64,000 nucleotides of DNA from Arthrospira sp. PCC 9108 (lineage in GTDB: Bacteria > Cyanobacteriota > Cyanobacteriia > Cyanobacteriales > Microcoleaceae), in contig CP066886.1 in assembly GCA_016745315.1 (NCBI GenBank), positions 2,139,501 through 2,203,500 of the forward strand. The letters run 5' to 3'. The notes beneath the pieces are model-generated. The model did no database searches. It was not told the DNA's origin and saw only the letters and a program-made list of their open reading frames with translations. Numbering within the stretch: the first letter of the stretch is position 1; each line of letters opens with the position of its first letter. Positions 52,795 to 60,801 of this stretch are shown in pieces. The position numbers and the translations under genes are program-made.

Positions 52795-53046
52795 ATGCCT
52801 AAACCTGATATTCATCCCGAATGGTATCCTGAAGCTGAAGTGATCTGTAACGGCGAAGTCGTTATGAAAGTGGGTTGCACTCAGCCATCACTGCACGTTG
52901 ATATCTGGTCTGGAATCCACCCATTCTATACTGGAACTCAAAAGATTATTGACACAGAAGGACGAGTGGAACGCTTCCTGCGTAAGTATGGCATGATTGA
53001 TGAGAGTCAAGCCACAGCAACGGAAGCTGATCAATCTAAAAAATAG
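52795..53046 (+). CDS. rpmE: 50S ribosomal protein L31
   Basis: An 83-residue L31: PDIHPEWYPEAEVICNGEVV, WSGIHPFYTGTQKIIDTEGRVERFLRKYG. The usual zinc-binding CxxC is absent (only single Cys at ICNGE and GCTQ), so it is the Cys-poor form, often the one kept in cyanobacteria. The acidic tail ATATEADQSKK is extra. Last ribosomal gene before the inserted TnpB element. Confidence 0.94.
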   Translation: MPKPDIHPEWYPEAEVICNGEVVMKVGCTQPSLHVDIWSGIHPFYTGTQKIIDTEGRVERFLRKYGMIDESQATATEADQSKK

Positions 53047-53234
53047 CCGGGTTGTTGATTGTTTGTCGTCTGTTGTCCGTAGCTTCTGACTACTGGCAAC
53101 CGACCGCTTTTTTGTTTCCGGTTTATCCCTAATATTGAGCAGTGTAAAATAAGTTGTAAACCCCCATTAACTAAGGATTTATGTGGCTGGTGTAAATAAT
53201 CGCCGCCCCGAATTACTGAATATTTACTAATGGG

Positions 53235-53256
53235 AATAATCAACGGGATTATTTTT
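53235..53256 (+). terminator. candidate terminator between rpmE and the tnpB element
   Basis: AATAATC (53235-53241) pairs with GATTATT (53247-53253) and is followed by TTT. The stem is A/T-rich and therefore weak. The remaining 53047-53417 interval contains only this and the element's left end. Confidence 0.45.
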
Positions 53257-53417
53257 ATGGTAAAAAACTGCGAACTTTCCGATATTTAACAAAATGTTGC
53301 GGAATTCCCCTTCCTCGCTTGCAGGGAGGGGATGAATAGCAACCAATAAACAAACTGAGCGATCGCGAATCCTCGGATGAGCAGCTACAATTTTATCGGC
53401 AACAGCAAATAAAGATA

Positions 53418-54656
53418 ATGTATAAGGCATACAAATATCGCATCTACCCAACCGACGACCAAAAAGCATCTCTCGCCAAGGCCTTTGGATGCTGTCGTTG
53501 GTATTGGAATTTTGCACTCAACCTATGCCAAGAAACATATCTCAAGACAGGCAAAGGATTATCTCGTGGATATATCCAGGGTCTGTTACCAGGGTTAAAA
53601 AAGGAATACCCTTGGCTAACGGATGCCTATTCCCAGTCTTTGCAAGTTGTTGCTCTCAATCTTTCCATTGCCTACAAAAACTTCTTTGAGAAGCGGGCGC
53701 AATTGCCCCGTTTCAAGTCAAAGCATGGTCGGCAGTCATTAAGTTATCCCGCCAACGTTAAGTTTGAGGGAGACTATATCAAACTACCTGGGAAGATTGG
53801 GCTAGTCTACTGCCATCGTCATCGAGAATTTGAAGGGACAATCAAAACTGTAACTGTCTCCCAAAATTCTGATGGACAATACTATGCTTCGGTATTGGTG
53901 GATGATGGGAAAGAAACTCCGAGTCAGTCTACCGAAGGTAAAGCAGTTGGCATTGATGTTGGATTGACTCATTTCGCCATTACCAGTGATGGGTCAAAGT
54001 ATGATAATCCCCGTCATGGCGACAAACATCACCGTAATCTTAAACGTAAACAACAAAAACTATCCCGGAAGCAAAAGGGTAGTCAGAATAGAACTAAAGC
54101 CCAACAAAAAGTAGCTAAGGTTTATAGCAAGACTGCCCGTTGCCGTGAGGACTTTCTACACAAACTATCCCGCAAGATAGTCAACGAAAACCAAGTTATT
54201 GCTGTAGAGAATCTGAACATAAAAGGGATGGTACGAAACCCCAAACTAGCCAAGGCGATTAGTGATGTAGGCTGGGGAATGTTTACCACAATGCTTAAAT
54301 ATAAAGCGGAGTGGGAAGGAAAAACCTATATTGAGGTTGACCGTTTCTTTGCATCCTCTAAAACCTGTCACGTTTGCCTCAACCGAGTAGATAGTTTGTC
54401 GTTAGATATTCGTCAATGGCAATGTCAACATTGTGGGACTTGCCATGATCGAGATGTCAACGCGGCACAAAATATCAGAAATGAAGCCTTGCGGATACTT
54501 CGACTATGCTCAGTACAAGTACTTCGACTATGCTCAGTACAAGTATTGTCGTTGGTAACCAGCGATACTGCCTGGGTCGGGAGTGTAAGACAACCTGGCA
54601 AAACATCAGTTTTGTTAGATGCAGTTCCCGTTGAATCAGGAAGCCCCATCCTCTAG
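53418..54656 (+). CDS. tnpB: RNA-guided nuclease / transposon protein TnpB
   Basis: A 412-residue TnpB, a miniature relative of Cas12. N-terminal HTH-like MYKAYKYRIYPTDDQKASLAKAFGCCRWYWN. RuvC residues: Asp180 in VGIDVGLTHFA, Glu264 in IAVENLNIKGM, Asp346 in CHDRDVNAAQNI. The zinc ribbon between them is CHVC...CQHC. All catalytic parts are intact. The C-terminus is lengthened by a 24-bp tandem duplication giving LRLCSVQV twice, then about 35 residues overlapping the putative omegaRNA region. TnpB proteins cut DNA at sites matched by the transposon-end RNA and help the element persist. Confidence 0.92.
   Translation: MYKAYKYRIYPTDDQKASLAKAFGCCRWYWNFALNLCQETYLKTGKGLSRGYIQGLLPGLKKEYPWLTDAYSQSLQVVALNLSIAYKNFFEKRAQLPRFKSKHGRQSLSYPANVKFEGDYIKLPGKIGLVYCHRHREFEGTIKTVTVSQNSDGQYYASVLVDDGKETPSQSTEGKAVGIDVGLTHFAITSDGSKYDNPRHGDKHHRNLKRKQQKLSRKQKGSQNRTKAQQKVAKVYSKTARCREDFLHKLSRKIVNENQVIAVENLNIKGMVRNPKLAKAISDVGWGMFTTMLKYKAEWEGKTYIEVDRFFASSKTCHVCLNRVDSLSLDIRQWQCQHCGTCHDRDVNAAQNIRNEALRILRLCSVQVLRLCSVQVLSLVTSDTAWVGSVRQPGKTSVLLDAVPVESGSPIL
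54496..54543 (+). repeat. 24-bp tandem duplication within tnpB
   Basis: TACTTCGACTATGCTCAGTA followed by CAAG occurs twice without a gap (54496-54519 and 54520-54543). It keeps the frame, adding eight residues. CTTCGACTNNGCTCAG motifs are familiar as dispersed repeats in bacteria, so this may be a small repeat inserted in the gene. Confidence 0.85.
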
Positions 54657-54680
54657 GGCGGCAGGGTGGGGTAGTTCACT
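54560..54680 (+). ncRNA. putative omegaRNA (right end of the tnpB element)
   Basis: The end of tnpB and the right terminal palindrome form a G/C-rich structure ending TAGTTCAC, as in known TnpB guide RNAs. The guide would be the flanking bases starting at 54680. Its 5' limit cannot be read from the sequence. Confidence 0.5.
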
Positions 54681-54776
54681 ATATCCTTATACGCTGGGTT
54701 AAACACGGAAGCAGAGACAATTTTTTTGGCGAAATTATGCTTCGACAACCGACTACTGACAAGAGGCAACCGAACG

Positions 54777-55891
54777 ATGGCAGAAACTTATTTACTAGAT
54801 AAACTTAAATCTGTTGAGCAAACCTTTCAAGAGCTAACTCTGAGATTAGCGGATCCTGAGATTGCGACAGATCCTGACGAATTTCAACGGGTAGCTAAAA
54901 CTAGATCTTCCCTAGAAGATGTGGTTAATGCCTACCAGGAGTGGAAAACAACTCAGACGGAGTTGGCGGGGGCTAAACAAATCCTCCGAGAGACAGGGAA
55001 TGATCCTGAACTCAAGGAAATGAAAGAAATGGCAGCTTTGGAGGTGGAAGAACTAACTACAAAGTTGCAAGAGTTGGAAACACGGCTGAAAATTCTCCTG
55101 CTGCCCCAAGATCCTAATGATGATAAAAATATCATGTTAGAGATTAGGGCAGGTACTGGCGGGGATGAGGCAAGTATTTGGGCGGGGGATTTGGTGCGGA
55201 TGTATTCCCGCTATGCTGAAACTAAGGGTTGGCGGGTAAGGCTACTGAGTGAGTCCCTGGCTGATATGGGGGGATTTAAAGAGGCGATTCTGGAAATTCA
55301 AGGCGATCGCGTTTATAGTCAGCTTAAATTTGAAGCGGGAGTTCATCGAGTCCAGCGAGTGCCAGTAACGGAAGCAGGGGGAGGGTTCATACTTCGACGG
55401 CAACGGTGGCAATAATGCCAGAAGTTGATGATGTGGAAGTGCAAATTGACGCTAAAGATATTGAGATGACCACGGCTAGATCGGGAGGTGCAGGGGGTCA
55501 GAACGTAAACAAGGTGGAAACGGCAGTTGATTTGTTCCACAAACCGACGGGTATTCGGGTATTCTGTACGGAAGAACGCAGTCAGCTAAAAAACCGGGAA
55601 CGGGCTATGCAGATTTTGCGGGCTAAGTTATACGAGGCTAAACTGCGGGAACAACAGGATGCTGTGACTTCTATGCGGCGATCGCAGGTGGGGACAGGTT
55701 CGAGGTCGGAAAAAATCCGCACCTATAACTATAAGGATAATCGGGTGACAGACCATCGTCTAGGTCATAATTTTTCCCTAGCCCCAGTATTGGAAGGGGG
55801 AATAGGAGATTTGATCCAAGCGTGCGTGATTCAGGATCAACAGGAACGATTGGCACAATTAGCAGAATCAACTACTCCTGCATCTGTATAA
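54777..55891 (+). CDS. prfA: peptide chain release factor 1, frameshifted as written
   Basis: RF1 reads UAA/UAG and releases the peptide. The first ORF (MAETYLLDKLKSVEQTFQEL..., start 54777) runs through GTGGDEASIWAGDLVRMYSRYAE to VQRVPVTEAGG and then leaves frame. The second part, from VAIMPEVDDVEVQID, holds the catalytic SGGAGGQNVNKVETAVDL (GGQ). Adding one G to the GGGGG run at 55377-55381 restores EAGGRVHTSTATVAIMPE and a protein of about 371 residues. The PVT tripeptide marks RF1 rather than RF2. RF1 is normally essential, so a sequencing error is likely. Confidence 0.93.
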
Positions 55892-55942
55892 TAATGGCGA
55901 TCGCTCTTTTGTAACCAAAGATCAACTATGATTGGGGAAAAT

Positions 55943-56004
55943 AAACCGGGTTGATGTGAGAATTTTTCGTTCCTCATCAAAGATTTAACCAAGGAACCCG
56001 GTTT
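55943..56004. repeat. inverted repeat AAACCGGGTT / AACCCGGTTT
   Basis: AAACCGGGTT (55943-55952) and AACCCGGTTT (55995-56004) are perfectly complementary, with GATG/CATC pairing continuing inward. There is no T tract of note. It lies after prfA and may stop transcription or be a repeat; AACCGGGTTTC at about 3332 is similar. Confidence 0.55.
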
Positions 56005-56113
56005 CTAGTCGGGGGGGTTCTGCGATCGTGTTACGGGAAACAGAGCTGAGTGGAAAAACAGCACCATTACTCCCGAGATAGCAAACAGTGCAAGTGCAGT
56101 CTGATGTTGAGAA

Positions 56114-56539
56114 ATGGGTAAAAACAAACTCAAACTGATGGTAGTTGATGACGAACCCGATAACCTCGATTTGCTGTATCGGATATTTCGCCGTGAATTT
56201 CAGGTATTTCGAGTAGATAGCCCAACGGAGGCTTTACAATTACTGGAAACTGAAGGGGAAATGGCGATCATAATTTCGGATCAGAGTATGCCAGAAATGA
56301 CCGGACTTGAGTTTCTCAGTAAAACTGTGGCCCTTTTTCCAGACACAATTAGGATTTTGCTGAGTGGATACTCCCCAGAAACTCTAGAAGCGTCCGGCGA
56401 AAATTTAGAGGCGGCGCAATTGTTTCAGTGCATTACTAAGCCCTGGGACCCGACAGTGTTCGAGGCTACCATTAAAGATGCTAAAGCAGTTTACCAGCAG
56501 CGACAAGGTGCAGAAAATTCGTCAACAACCAACCCCTAA
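56114..56539 (+). CDS. single-domain response regulator (REC only)
   Basis: A 141-residue receiver domain: acidic VVDDEPDN (about 10-17), phospho-acceptor Asp56 in IIISDQSMPEMTGLEFL, Lys in CITKPWDPTVFE (about 109). LLSGYSPETLEASGENL differs from the usual LTAY and is typical of the RpfG/HD-GYP-type receiver class. The tail RQGAENSSTTNP has no output domain. It may be a phosphate shuttle. No kinase gene is adjacent. Confidence 0.88.
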   Translation: MGKNKLKLMVVDDEPDNLDLLYRIFRREFQVFRVDSPTEALQLLETEGEMAIIISDQSMPEMTGLEFLSKTVALFPDTIRILLSGYSPETLEASGENLEAAQLFQCITKPWDPTVFEATIKDAKAVYQQRQGAENSSTTNP

Positions 56540-56765
56540 TTTGATAACCTTTAGCCATAACTCCAGAAATGGTTGATTTTTGTTAAGATCGAATGCGGGT
56601 ATGTGATTTTTGGCTTTGATGGCAGTGTAGGAAGATATTGCATAATCTTCCTAGGAAACGGATCTAATGGAGAAACCGCCGCCCGTACACGGTTGTCAGT
56701 TAGTTTCCCCTGTCAAGATTTCCTGGCCCCACTGTTTAACATATTTTCGTCCTAGGAGACTGTTG

Positions 56766-58466
56766 ATGCTGCGACTAGAACATATTAGCAAAATCTATCC
56801 CACAGGTACTATTCTTAAAGATATTAACTGGGAAGTTAAACCAGGCGATCGCATTGGTTTAGTGGGGGTAAATGGGGCGGGAAAGTCTACCCAACTGAAA
56901 ATTATAGCCGGAGAAATTGAACCCACATCGGGGGAAGTTATTAAGCCATCAAGTCTACATATCGCCTATTTAACCCAGGAATTTGAAGTTGATCCGGCGC
57001 GCACCGTCCGAGAAGAGTTTTGGACGGTTTTTGGTGAGGCTAACGACACCCATGCAGCTTATGGAGAAGTTCAGCGAGAGATGGAAACGGCTGATCCGGA
57101 TCGCCTCGATGAGTTAATTCATAAGTTGGATAAACTCCAACGTAAATTTGAATCCCTTGATGGCTACGGCTTAGAAGCTAAAATTGAGAAGATTTTACCG
57201 GAAATGGGGTTTGACTCGGAAGATGGCGATCGCTTAGTTAGCGCCTTTAGTGGTGGCTGGCAAATGCGTATGAGTTTAGGTAAAATTCTTCTGCAAGAAC
57301 CAGATTTACTGCTACTGGACGAACCGACAAACCACCTCGACCTAGAAACTATCGAATGGCTAGAAATTTACCTCAAGGGTTTAACTACCCCGATGGTAAT
57401 TGTTTCCCATGACCGGGAGTTTTTAGACCGTCTCTGTACTCAAATTGTGGAAACTGAACGGGGAGTTTCTCGGACTTATTTAGGGAATTATTCCGCTTAT
57501 TTGCTACAAAAGGCTGAGGCTGAGGCAGCTCAATTAAGTGCCTATGAACGCCAGCAAAAGGAACTCGAAAAACAACAGGAATTTGTAGAAAGATTTAGGG
57601 CGAGTGCGACCCGTAGCACCCAAGCTAAAAGTCGCGAAAAACAGTTAGATAAAATCGAAAAAATTGAGGCTCCTACAGCTTCTTTAAAAACGCTGAAATT
57701 CCACTTCCCACCGGCTCCTCGTAGTGGTCGGGATGTGGTGAATATTAAAGATTTGGTGCATACCTATGATGATAAAATTCTCTTTTTGGGGGCGGAATTG
57801 CTGATTGAGAGAGGCGATCGCATAGCTTTTCTGGGTCCTAATGGTTGCGGTAAATCTACCTTACTTCGCATGATTATGGGGTTGGAAACCCCCAGCGAAG
57901 GAACTGTATCCCTAGGAAAACATAATGTGATTCCGGGTTACTTTGAACAAAATCAAGCGGAAGCCTTAGACTTGAGTAAAACAGTTATGGAAACTATCCA
58001 TGATGAGGTTCCGGACTGGAAAAATGAGGAAGTCCGCACCCTCCTCGGTCGGTTTTTGTTTAGTGGTGAAACTGTATTTAAAAAAGTTGGTTCTTTGAGT
58101 GGTGGTGAAAAGGCGCGGCTGGCTTTGGCTAAAATGTTGCTGCAACCGGTGAATTTGTTGATTTTGGATGAACCAACTAATCACTTGGATATTCCGGCTA
58201 AGGAAATGATGGAATCAGCTTTACAGGAGTATGAGGGAACGGTTTTGCTGGTCTCCCATGACCGTTACTTTATTTCTCAGGTGGCTAACAAAATTGTGGA
58301 AATTCGTGATGGTGAGTTTCGGGTTTATCTGGGAGATTATCACTATTATTTAGATAAGTTGGCTGAGGAAAAAGAACAGGAACGAGAAGCTAAATTAGCA
58401 GCCGAAAAAGCCGCGAAAAAGGCGGCTAAGGCGGCTAAGAAAAAGGCAGGGGCTAAAGGTAGATAG
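56766..58466 (+). CDS. ABC-F family ATP-binding protein
   Basis: A 566-residue soluble protein with two ABC domains, from the ATG at 56766 (AGGAG eight bases upstream; the frame is open 33 codons further but without family features). Domain 1: GVNGAGKST, SGGWQMRMSLGKILLQ, LLLLDEPTNHLD. Linker: ELEKQQEFVERFRASATRSTQAKSREKQLDKIEK. Domain 2: GPNGCGKST, LSGGEKARLALAKMLL, LILDEPTNHLDI. The C-terminal tail is rich in Lys and Ala (AAEKAAKKAAKAAKKKAG). ABC-F proteins act on the ribosome (Uup/EttA/antibiotic resistance types). Which subtype this is cannot be settled here. Confidence 0.93.
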   Translation: MLRLEHISKIYPTGTILKDINWEVKPGDRIGLVGVNGAGKSTQLKIIAGEIEPTSGEVIKPSSLHIAYLTQEFEVDPARTVREEFWTVFGEANDTHAAYGEVQREMETADPDRLDELIHKLDKLQRKFESLDGYGLEAKIEKILPEMGFDSEDGDRLVSAFSGGWQMRMSLGKILLQEPDLLLLDEPTNHLDLETIEWLEIYLKGLTTPMVIVSHDREFLDRLCTQIVETERGVSRTYLGNYSAYLLQKAEAEAAQLSAYERQQKELEKQQEFVERFRASATRSTQAKSREKQLDKIEKIEAPTASLKTLKFHFPPAPRSGRDVVNIKDLVHTYDDKILFLGAELLIERGDRIAFLGPNGCGKSTLLRMIMGLETPSEGTVSLGKHNVIPGYFEQNQAEALDLSKTVMETIHDEVPDWKNEEVRTLLGRFLFSGETVFKKVGSLSGGEKARLALAKMLLQPVNLLILDEPTNHLDIPAKEMMESALQEYEGTVLLVSHDRYFISQVANKIVEIRDGEFRVYLGDYHYYLDKLAEEKEQEREAKLAAEKAAKKAAKAAKKKAGAKGR

Positions 58467-58482
58467 TTACTGAGTCAACAAT

Positions 58483-58506
58483 TCCCCCTAGACACATTTA
58501 GGGGGA
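58483..58506. terminator. inverted repeat after the ABC-F gene
   Basis: TCCCCCTA (58483-58490) pairs with TAGGGGGA (58499-58506) across an 8-nt loop, 17 bp after the stop. No T tract follows, so termination is only likely. The same TAGGGGGA/TCCCCCTA arms occur at 28209-28230. Confidence 0.5.
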
Positions 58507-58668
58507 TATACAACTGGGCTTTCGGGTGTTTATTAATTGAGTGGTGAGTAGGGGCTAAATTATGCGATCGCTCTATTAGGGTTCCTCCCTTGATTACAAC
58601 TGAGGTTAAGTTATGTTAAAGTTGGTTTGTCGTAGTGATGTTTAACCTGGTAGCGATCGCATCTGATC

Positions 58669-58857
58669 TTACACTTCCTTTAGACTCCAAGGGGGTGCAA
58701 CTAGACTGCTAATTTTATCAGCAACCATCAGTGTGTCGTAACTATCGCCATCAATTGTAAACAAAATTCCATCCACCAGTGGCTTAGGCGAATAGTCCCG
58801 CAATAATTGAAATAAACAGGGTGAAACTTTCTGAATTTCCAGTTTCAGTGTTTTCAT
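58669..58857 (-). CDS. small protein of unknown function
   Basis: A 62-residue ORF: MKTLKLEIQKVSPCLFQLLR then DYSPKPLVDGILFTIDGDSY and a short end PPWSLKEV. GAGG lies about 8 nt before the ATG. The composition is normal for a soluble protein. It stands alone, with no family recognised. It could be spurious. Confidence 0.42.
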   Translation of the reverse strand: MKTLKLEIQKVSPCLFQLLRDYSPKPLVDGILFTIDGDSYDTLMVADKISSLVAPPWSLKEV

Positions 58858-59311
58858 GTCGTTGCCTCACTTGATAGTTTAATGAGCCATTAATATCTAT
58901 TATAATTGATCCCTATGGTTTTGGGGGATTTTGGGGAAAGTATTAGTAATACTCAATTGGGGTATCTAAATCAGCCAATAAATTAATCATATAATTAGCT
59001 AAAACCACAGCGTTCATGGTATAATAGCGTTTTCGCCTCATCACCAATTTACTATTTCAGAAAACTGTGAAAAAAGTGTGAAAAGCGACAGAATTTAATA
59101 TTACCCTTGGGTGGTGGACTTGGTATTGATCAGATACAACTGGGCCGGAATTGGTAACAGAGCGATCGTAAAAGGAACTAAACTGGGTAAACTATAAGTA
59201 TTCGGAGAAGTTGGGTGCGTTACAGGGCCACTAATGGATCACCTCTTAAATAGGGAATTCAGAGTAGAGTTAGGTAGCGCACCATTTTTATTAAACTAGA
59301 CCCCTCGTGTC
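58858..59311. other. 454-bp intergenic region with a weak GGTGCGTCA palindrome
   Basis: A/T-rich. GGTGCGTTAC (59214-59223) pairs with GTAGCGCACC (59274-59283) with one G-T pair, just before the response regulator start and followed by ATTTTTATT. No gene is seen in the rest. Confidence 0.5.
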
Positions 59312-60034
59312 ATGAATACTGTCTTACTGGTTGAAGACTCCCTTACCCAAAGAGAATGTCTGTCCTACCAATTAACCTGGAGTGGTTTGGAAGTCATCCC
59401 CGCCTCTGATGGCTTGGAGGCTTTAGATAAGTTACAGCAGGTCTGTCCAGATGTAATTTTGTTGGACGTGGTGATGCCTAAATTGGACGGCTACAAAACC
59501 TGTCGTCTGATTAAATCCAACCCTGACACTCAAAATATCCCAGTTATATTTTTAACGGGACAAGAACAGAATCTGGCTGTATATGAAGGCATTAAACACG
59601 CCGAAGCCTATGTCAGTAAACCCTGGCGAACTAAAGAACTTTTGCAGACCATTAAATGGGTGACAGTGGCTGCTAAATCTCAACCCACAGTTAATTCTGC
59701 TCAAGCCTGGTTTAACTATTTTTTCTTAATTGTCAAAATTATTGATGTCTGTTTTATCTCTAAAAGTCAACCCGATAAGTATGCACTGCAAATAATGAAA
59801 CTTTATAAGTCAGCAATTCAAGCTCTTGAACACACGCTTATCTGCAATCCTAATTATCCTCAAGCCCGTCAATATTATCGGATAATTAATCATAGATATC
59901 AAATTTTTAAAAAAGAATTACAGGCAAATCATTCCTGCCAAATATGTCGCTATTTTTATGGTCAGGATGGCATCAATTGTGCTGTGCATCCTGGGGGTCC
60001 AGAATCTCAGATGTGTCCTGATTGGAAATTGTAG
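59312..60034 (+). CDS. response regulator with Cys-rich C-terminal module
   Basis: A 240-residue protein. The receiver domain (1-120) has VEDS (7-10), phospho-acceptor Asp52 in VILLDVVMPKLDGYKTC, and Lys in AYVSKPWRTKE. The middle (130-205) is helical, with YALQIMKLYKSAIQALEHTL. The end is CQICRYFYGQDGINCAVHPG, then PESQMCPDWKL: four Cys and a His spaced like a metal-binding knuckle (C-x2-C ... C-x2-H ... C). I know similar CAVHP..CPDW endings from cyanobacterial proteins but not their role. Output may be a protein contact or redox sensing. Confidence 0.8.
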   Translation: MNTVLLVEDSLTQRECLSYQLTWSGLEVIPASDGLEALDKLQQVCPDVILLDVVMPKLDGYKTCRLIKSNPDTQNIPVIFLTGQEQNLAVYEGIKHAEAYVSKPWRTKELLQTIKWVTVAAKSQPTVNSAQAWFNYFFLIVKIIDVCFISKSQPDKYALQIMKLYKSAIQALEHTLICNPNYPQARQYYRIINHRYQIFKKELQANHSCQICRYFYGQDGINCAVHPGGPESQMCPDWKL

Positions 60035-60090
60035 GGGCGTAAAATTTACCAGGATTTAATTAAAAAACCGAAACTTAGCCCCCAACAACT

Positions 60091-60525
60091 TTATAGATTT
60101 TCTGGGAGTTTTATTAGTTCCCTCATAGCTTGTTCAAGTTCGCTCATGAGAAACTTTTTGTCTTTGTCTATTTTAGCATAATAATCCGGCGGTGGCAACT
60201 CCGGCTGAAAATAAATTAATTTAATCCGATCTGGACTAATGCAAATCATCAAAACTTCTATCTCGGGTTTATATCCGTCGATAATTCCGAGGATTTCCTG
60301 TAATTTATTATCCGCATTTTTGTTGAGGAGTTCAATGGCTGATTTGGGACAAAAAACAAAGTGAGGAGTGGGCTTTAGGTCAATACCTAAAGTTCCCGGT
60401 TCGCTTTCTCCTTCCAGGTGAACCCCCCAAGCTAAGGCGGCGAGTTGTGGATGGTGATTTTCGACAAAGCGATCTAGTTGTTTTTGCCAGCCATTTTCGT
60501 CTACAGGGGTGGGGGTAATATTCAT
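60091..60525 (-). CDS. conserved-looking hypothetical protein
   Basis: A 144-residue protein (MNITPTPVDENGWQKQLDRFVENHHPQLAALAWGVHLEGE...). The start resembles cyanobacterial proteins that open with QKQLDRFVxxxxxxLAALAWGL; I recall the pattern but no function. No signal peptide or membrane segment. It converges with the response regulator gene. Confidence 0.65.
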   Translation of the reverse strand: MNITPTPVDENGWQKQLDRFVENHHPQLAALAWGVHLEGESEPGTLGIDLKPTPHFVFCPKSAIELLNKNADNKLQEILGIIDGYKPEIEVLMICISPDRIKLIYFQPELPPPDYYAKIDKDKKFLMSELEQAMRELIKLPENL

Positions 60526-60727
60526 TAGACCAGAATTCCGTTAATTTCTCAATCTATTGTATATTTATTCGTCCTAGGAGGGTATCCTAAGTTTTAAGGA
60601 ATTGATGGTCATAACTACACTGACAGTTGCGCTGTTGGTAAGAAATATTTAATCTAAAAAACCGTCAATAATTCCTGGTTCGATAACTCAACCGGAAAAT
60701 TACGCTAACTAATTGTCCGGATATTAG

Positions 60728-60801
60728 GGGTGCAAGTTGAAAACAGAATTAAGCGCGATCGCTATTCTGTTTAGCCGTTGAAACTTACCCTTTTTGCACC
60801 C
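60728..60801 (+). promoter_or_regulatory. nested long hairpin ending at the giant-gene start codon
   Basis: GGGTGCAA (60728-60735) pairs with TTGCACCC (60794-60801), AAGTT (60734-60738) with AACTT (60782-60786), and AACAGAAT (60742-60749) with ATTCTGTT (60764-60771), around a centre holding GCGATCGC. The 3' arm touches the ATG at 60802. Folding would bury the translation start. Confidence 0.6.

Larger units (their letters stand above)
53300..54680 (+). mobile_element. tnpB-only IS200/IS605-family element (IS1341-like)
   Basis: Left subterminal imperfect hairpin CCCCTTCCT/AGGGAGGGG at about 53307-53329, an intact tnpB, then a right-end palindrome CCCCATCCT...AGGGTGGGG (about 54647-54671) ending in TAGTTCAC (54672-54679). 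No tnpA is present. The ends are typical of this family; the exact left tip is uncertain by about 30 bp. It separates rpmE from prfA. Confidence 0.72.
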
